Shown here one piece after another: positions 41,342-42,377 of a stretch of DNA of 42,377 nucleotides; the stretch's first letter is position 1, and each line of letters starts with the position of its first letter. A program made the translations under genes and the position numbers. The DNA is taken from the NCBI GenBank assembly GCA_016868535.1, contig VGGQ01000006.1, positions 1 to 42,377 of the forward strand, read 5' to 3'. A model generated the notes under the pieces. The model ran no database searches. It was not told the origin of the DNA and worked only from the letters and a program-made list of their open reading frames with translations. The DNA is from Bacteroidota bacterium (GTDB lineage: Bacteria > Bacteroidota > Bacteroidia > NS11-12g > UBA955).

Positions 41342-42377
41342 TTAACTTTCTAATTCCTTTTTTAAAAATCTTCCCGTGTGACTGTCTTTTGCTTTGGCAA
41401 TTTGCTCCGGGGTGCCGGTCGCAAGTATCCTTCCACCACCGGTGCCACCTTCCGGCCCCAGGTCAATAACATGGTCTGCCACCTTAATCACATCCATATT
41501 GTGCTCAATTACCAAAACTGTATTGCCTCTATCAGTAAGTTCTTGCAAAACCGACAGAAGTTGCCTGATATCATCAAAGTGCAGACCTGTTGTGGGTTCA
41601 TCCAGAATGTAAACTGTTTTTCCGGTGTCTTTTTTGCTAAGTTCTGTTGCGAGTTTCACCCGCTGTGCCTCACCGCCACTCAGTGTAGTACTGCTTTGTC
41701 CCAGCGTTATATATCCAAGTCCCACATCCACCATGGTTTTTATCCTACGGTAAATAAGCGGTATATGTTCAAAAAAGTTGACCGCATGTGAAATAGGCAT
41801 TTCCAGAACATCATAAATACTTTTTCCTCGGTAGCGCACTTCCAGAGTTTCACGATTGTAGCGTTTACCCTGGCAAACATCACATTTTACTTCCACATTG
41901 GGTAAAAAGTTCATTTCGATTACTTTCTTGCCACCGCCGCCGCAACCCTCACAGCGCCCGCCCTTCACATTAAAACTGAATCTGCCGGGTTTGTAGCCTC
42001 TGATTTTTGCTTCTGGCAACTCCGCAAACAAATTCCGAATTTCGGTAAATACGCCAACGTATGTTGCAGGGTTACTTCGGGGTGTTCTGCCAATCGGGCT
42101 TTGGTCGATGCGGATAACCTTGTCTACATGCTCAAGTCCTTTTATGGATGCGTGCTCCAACGGTCTGTAGTGCGCACTATATACATGATTGTGAAGAATG
42201 GGGAAGAGGGTTTCATTGATCAACGATGATTTTCCGCTGCCGCTTACACCGCTTATACAGACCAGCACCCCCAGCGGAATTTCAACGTCCACATCTTTCA
42301 GGTTATGGCCGTTGCAGCCTTTCAGTAAAAGTTTTTCCTTTCCTGGTTTTCTTCTTTTTGCAGGAACCGGAATGCTC
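41342..42377 (-). CDS. uvrA: excinuclease ABC subunit A, C-terminal part (5' end outside window)
   Basis: About 345 codons visible, open to the window edge (frame begins [19 protein letters not shown]). Second ATPase half of UvrA, the damage-recognition dimer of nucleotide excision repair. Walker [10 protein letters not shown], the zinc motif CEGC then CDVC (with [24 protein letters not shown]), ABC signature [17 protein letters not shown], Walker [16 protein letters not shown], and the final [12 protein letters not shown] and ATGTPEQIA are all present. The apparent ATG at 42292 is internal ([12 protein letters not shown] runs through it), so the gene extends beyond the window. Confidence 0.97.
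   Translation of the reverse strand, partial: SIPVPAKRRKPGKEKLLLKGCNGHNLKDVDVEIPLGVLVCISGVSGSGKSSLINETLFPILHNHVYSAHYRPLEHASIKGLEHVDKVIRIDQSPIGRTPRSNPATYVGVFTEIRNLFAELPEAKIRGYKPGRFSFNVKGGRCEGCGGGGKKVIEMNFLPNVEVKCDVCQGKRYNRETLEVRYRGKSIYDVLEMPISHAVNFFEHIPLIYRRIKTMVDVGLGYITLGQSSTTLSGGEAQRVKLATELSKKDTGKTVYILDEPTTGLHFDDIRQLLSVLQELTDRGNTVLVIEHNMDVIKVADHVIDLGPEGGTGGGRILATGTPEQIAKAKDSHTGRFLKKELES

Overview
The window comes from a Bacteroidota chromosome, from a lineage that has the type IX secretion system. Five genes or gene remnants carry C-terminal T9SS type A sorting domains. Many start codons sit just downstream of the phylum's -7 box (TAnnTTTG), and Shine-Dalgarno sites are scarce. Several families are typical of the phylum: IPExxxVDY, DUF1599, BT_3928-type DoxX, DUF5777 and FucP-type sugar MFS. 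The genus cannot be named. A phenylacetyl-CoA epoxidase operon suggests aerobic catabolism of aromatics. I saw no tRNA, rRNA, CRISPR array, insertion sequence or integrase.

Layout. 1-4276: a disrupted MmcQ/YjbR gene diverges from a YwqK-like repeat protein. Then come uridine kinase, a YfcE-type phosphoesterase (opposite strand), a 2[4Fe-4S] ferredoxin, an SH3-NlpC/P60 protein and an unknown. 4282-8489: the known Bacteroidota cluster pyk-IPExxxVDY, divergent from acpP-fabF-rnc. 8486-11656: a UvrD-like helicase fused to a Cys-bearing PD-(D/E)XK nuclease. 11810-16710: DUF1599, BT_3928/DoxX, an orphan OppB-type permease, shikimate kinase and a class III aminotransferase, mostly with overlapping ends. 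16770-19479: a lipoprotein pseudogene, an unknown lipoprotein, and a solitary HsdR-N domain protein divergent from holA. 19552-26099: a T9SS beta-propeller protein, a small membrane protein, a PstS-like lipoprotein, a TPR protein and a T9SS subtilase. 26092-30761: tetR-paaA-[T9SS gene, frameshifted]-paaB-paaC-paaD on the minus strand, behind one palindromic operator. 30855-37821: an MbnP/T9SS gene relic, an M28 peptidase, a T9SS propeller protein coupled to an amidohydrolase, and a coupled trio of OB-fold membrane protein, YceI and DUF5777 barrel. 37860-42377: a sugar MFS transporter, a broken S74-type repeat protein, and the C-terminal part of uvrA.

Main points. (1) Short TAnnTTTG or TAnnTTCG boxes lie 4-18 nt upstream of 13 start codons on both strands. 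They imply very short leaders and decide several starts, including a TTG start for the subtilase and a GTG start for the MbnP relic. (2) The paa operon has a perfect palindrome lying over the tetR start codon and next to its -7 box, contains a secreted-protein gene between paaA and paaB, and has no paaE here. (3) Five genes are broken in different ways: a 57-nt in-frame insertion with a stop, a pair of in-frame stops (twice), a -1 frameshift, and an internal deletion. Four of the five encode secreted or lipid-anchored proteins, while the cytosolic housekeeping genes are intact. This looks like selective decay or switching-off of surface proteins, unless some lesions are sequencing errors.
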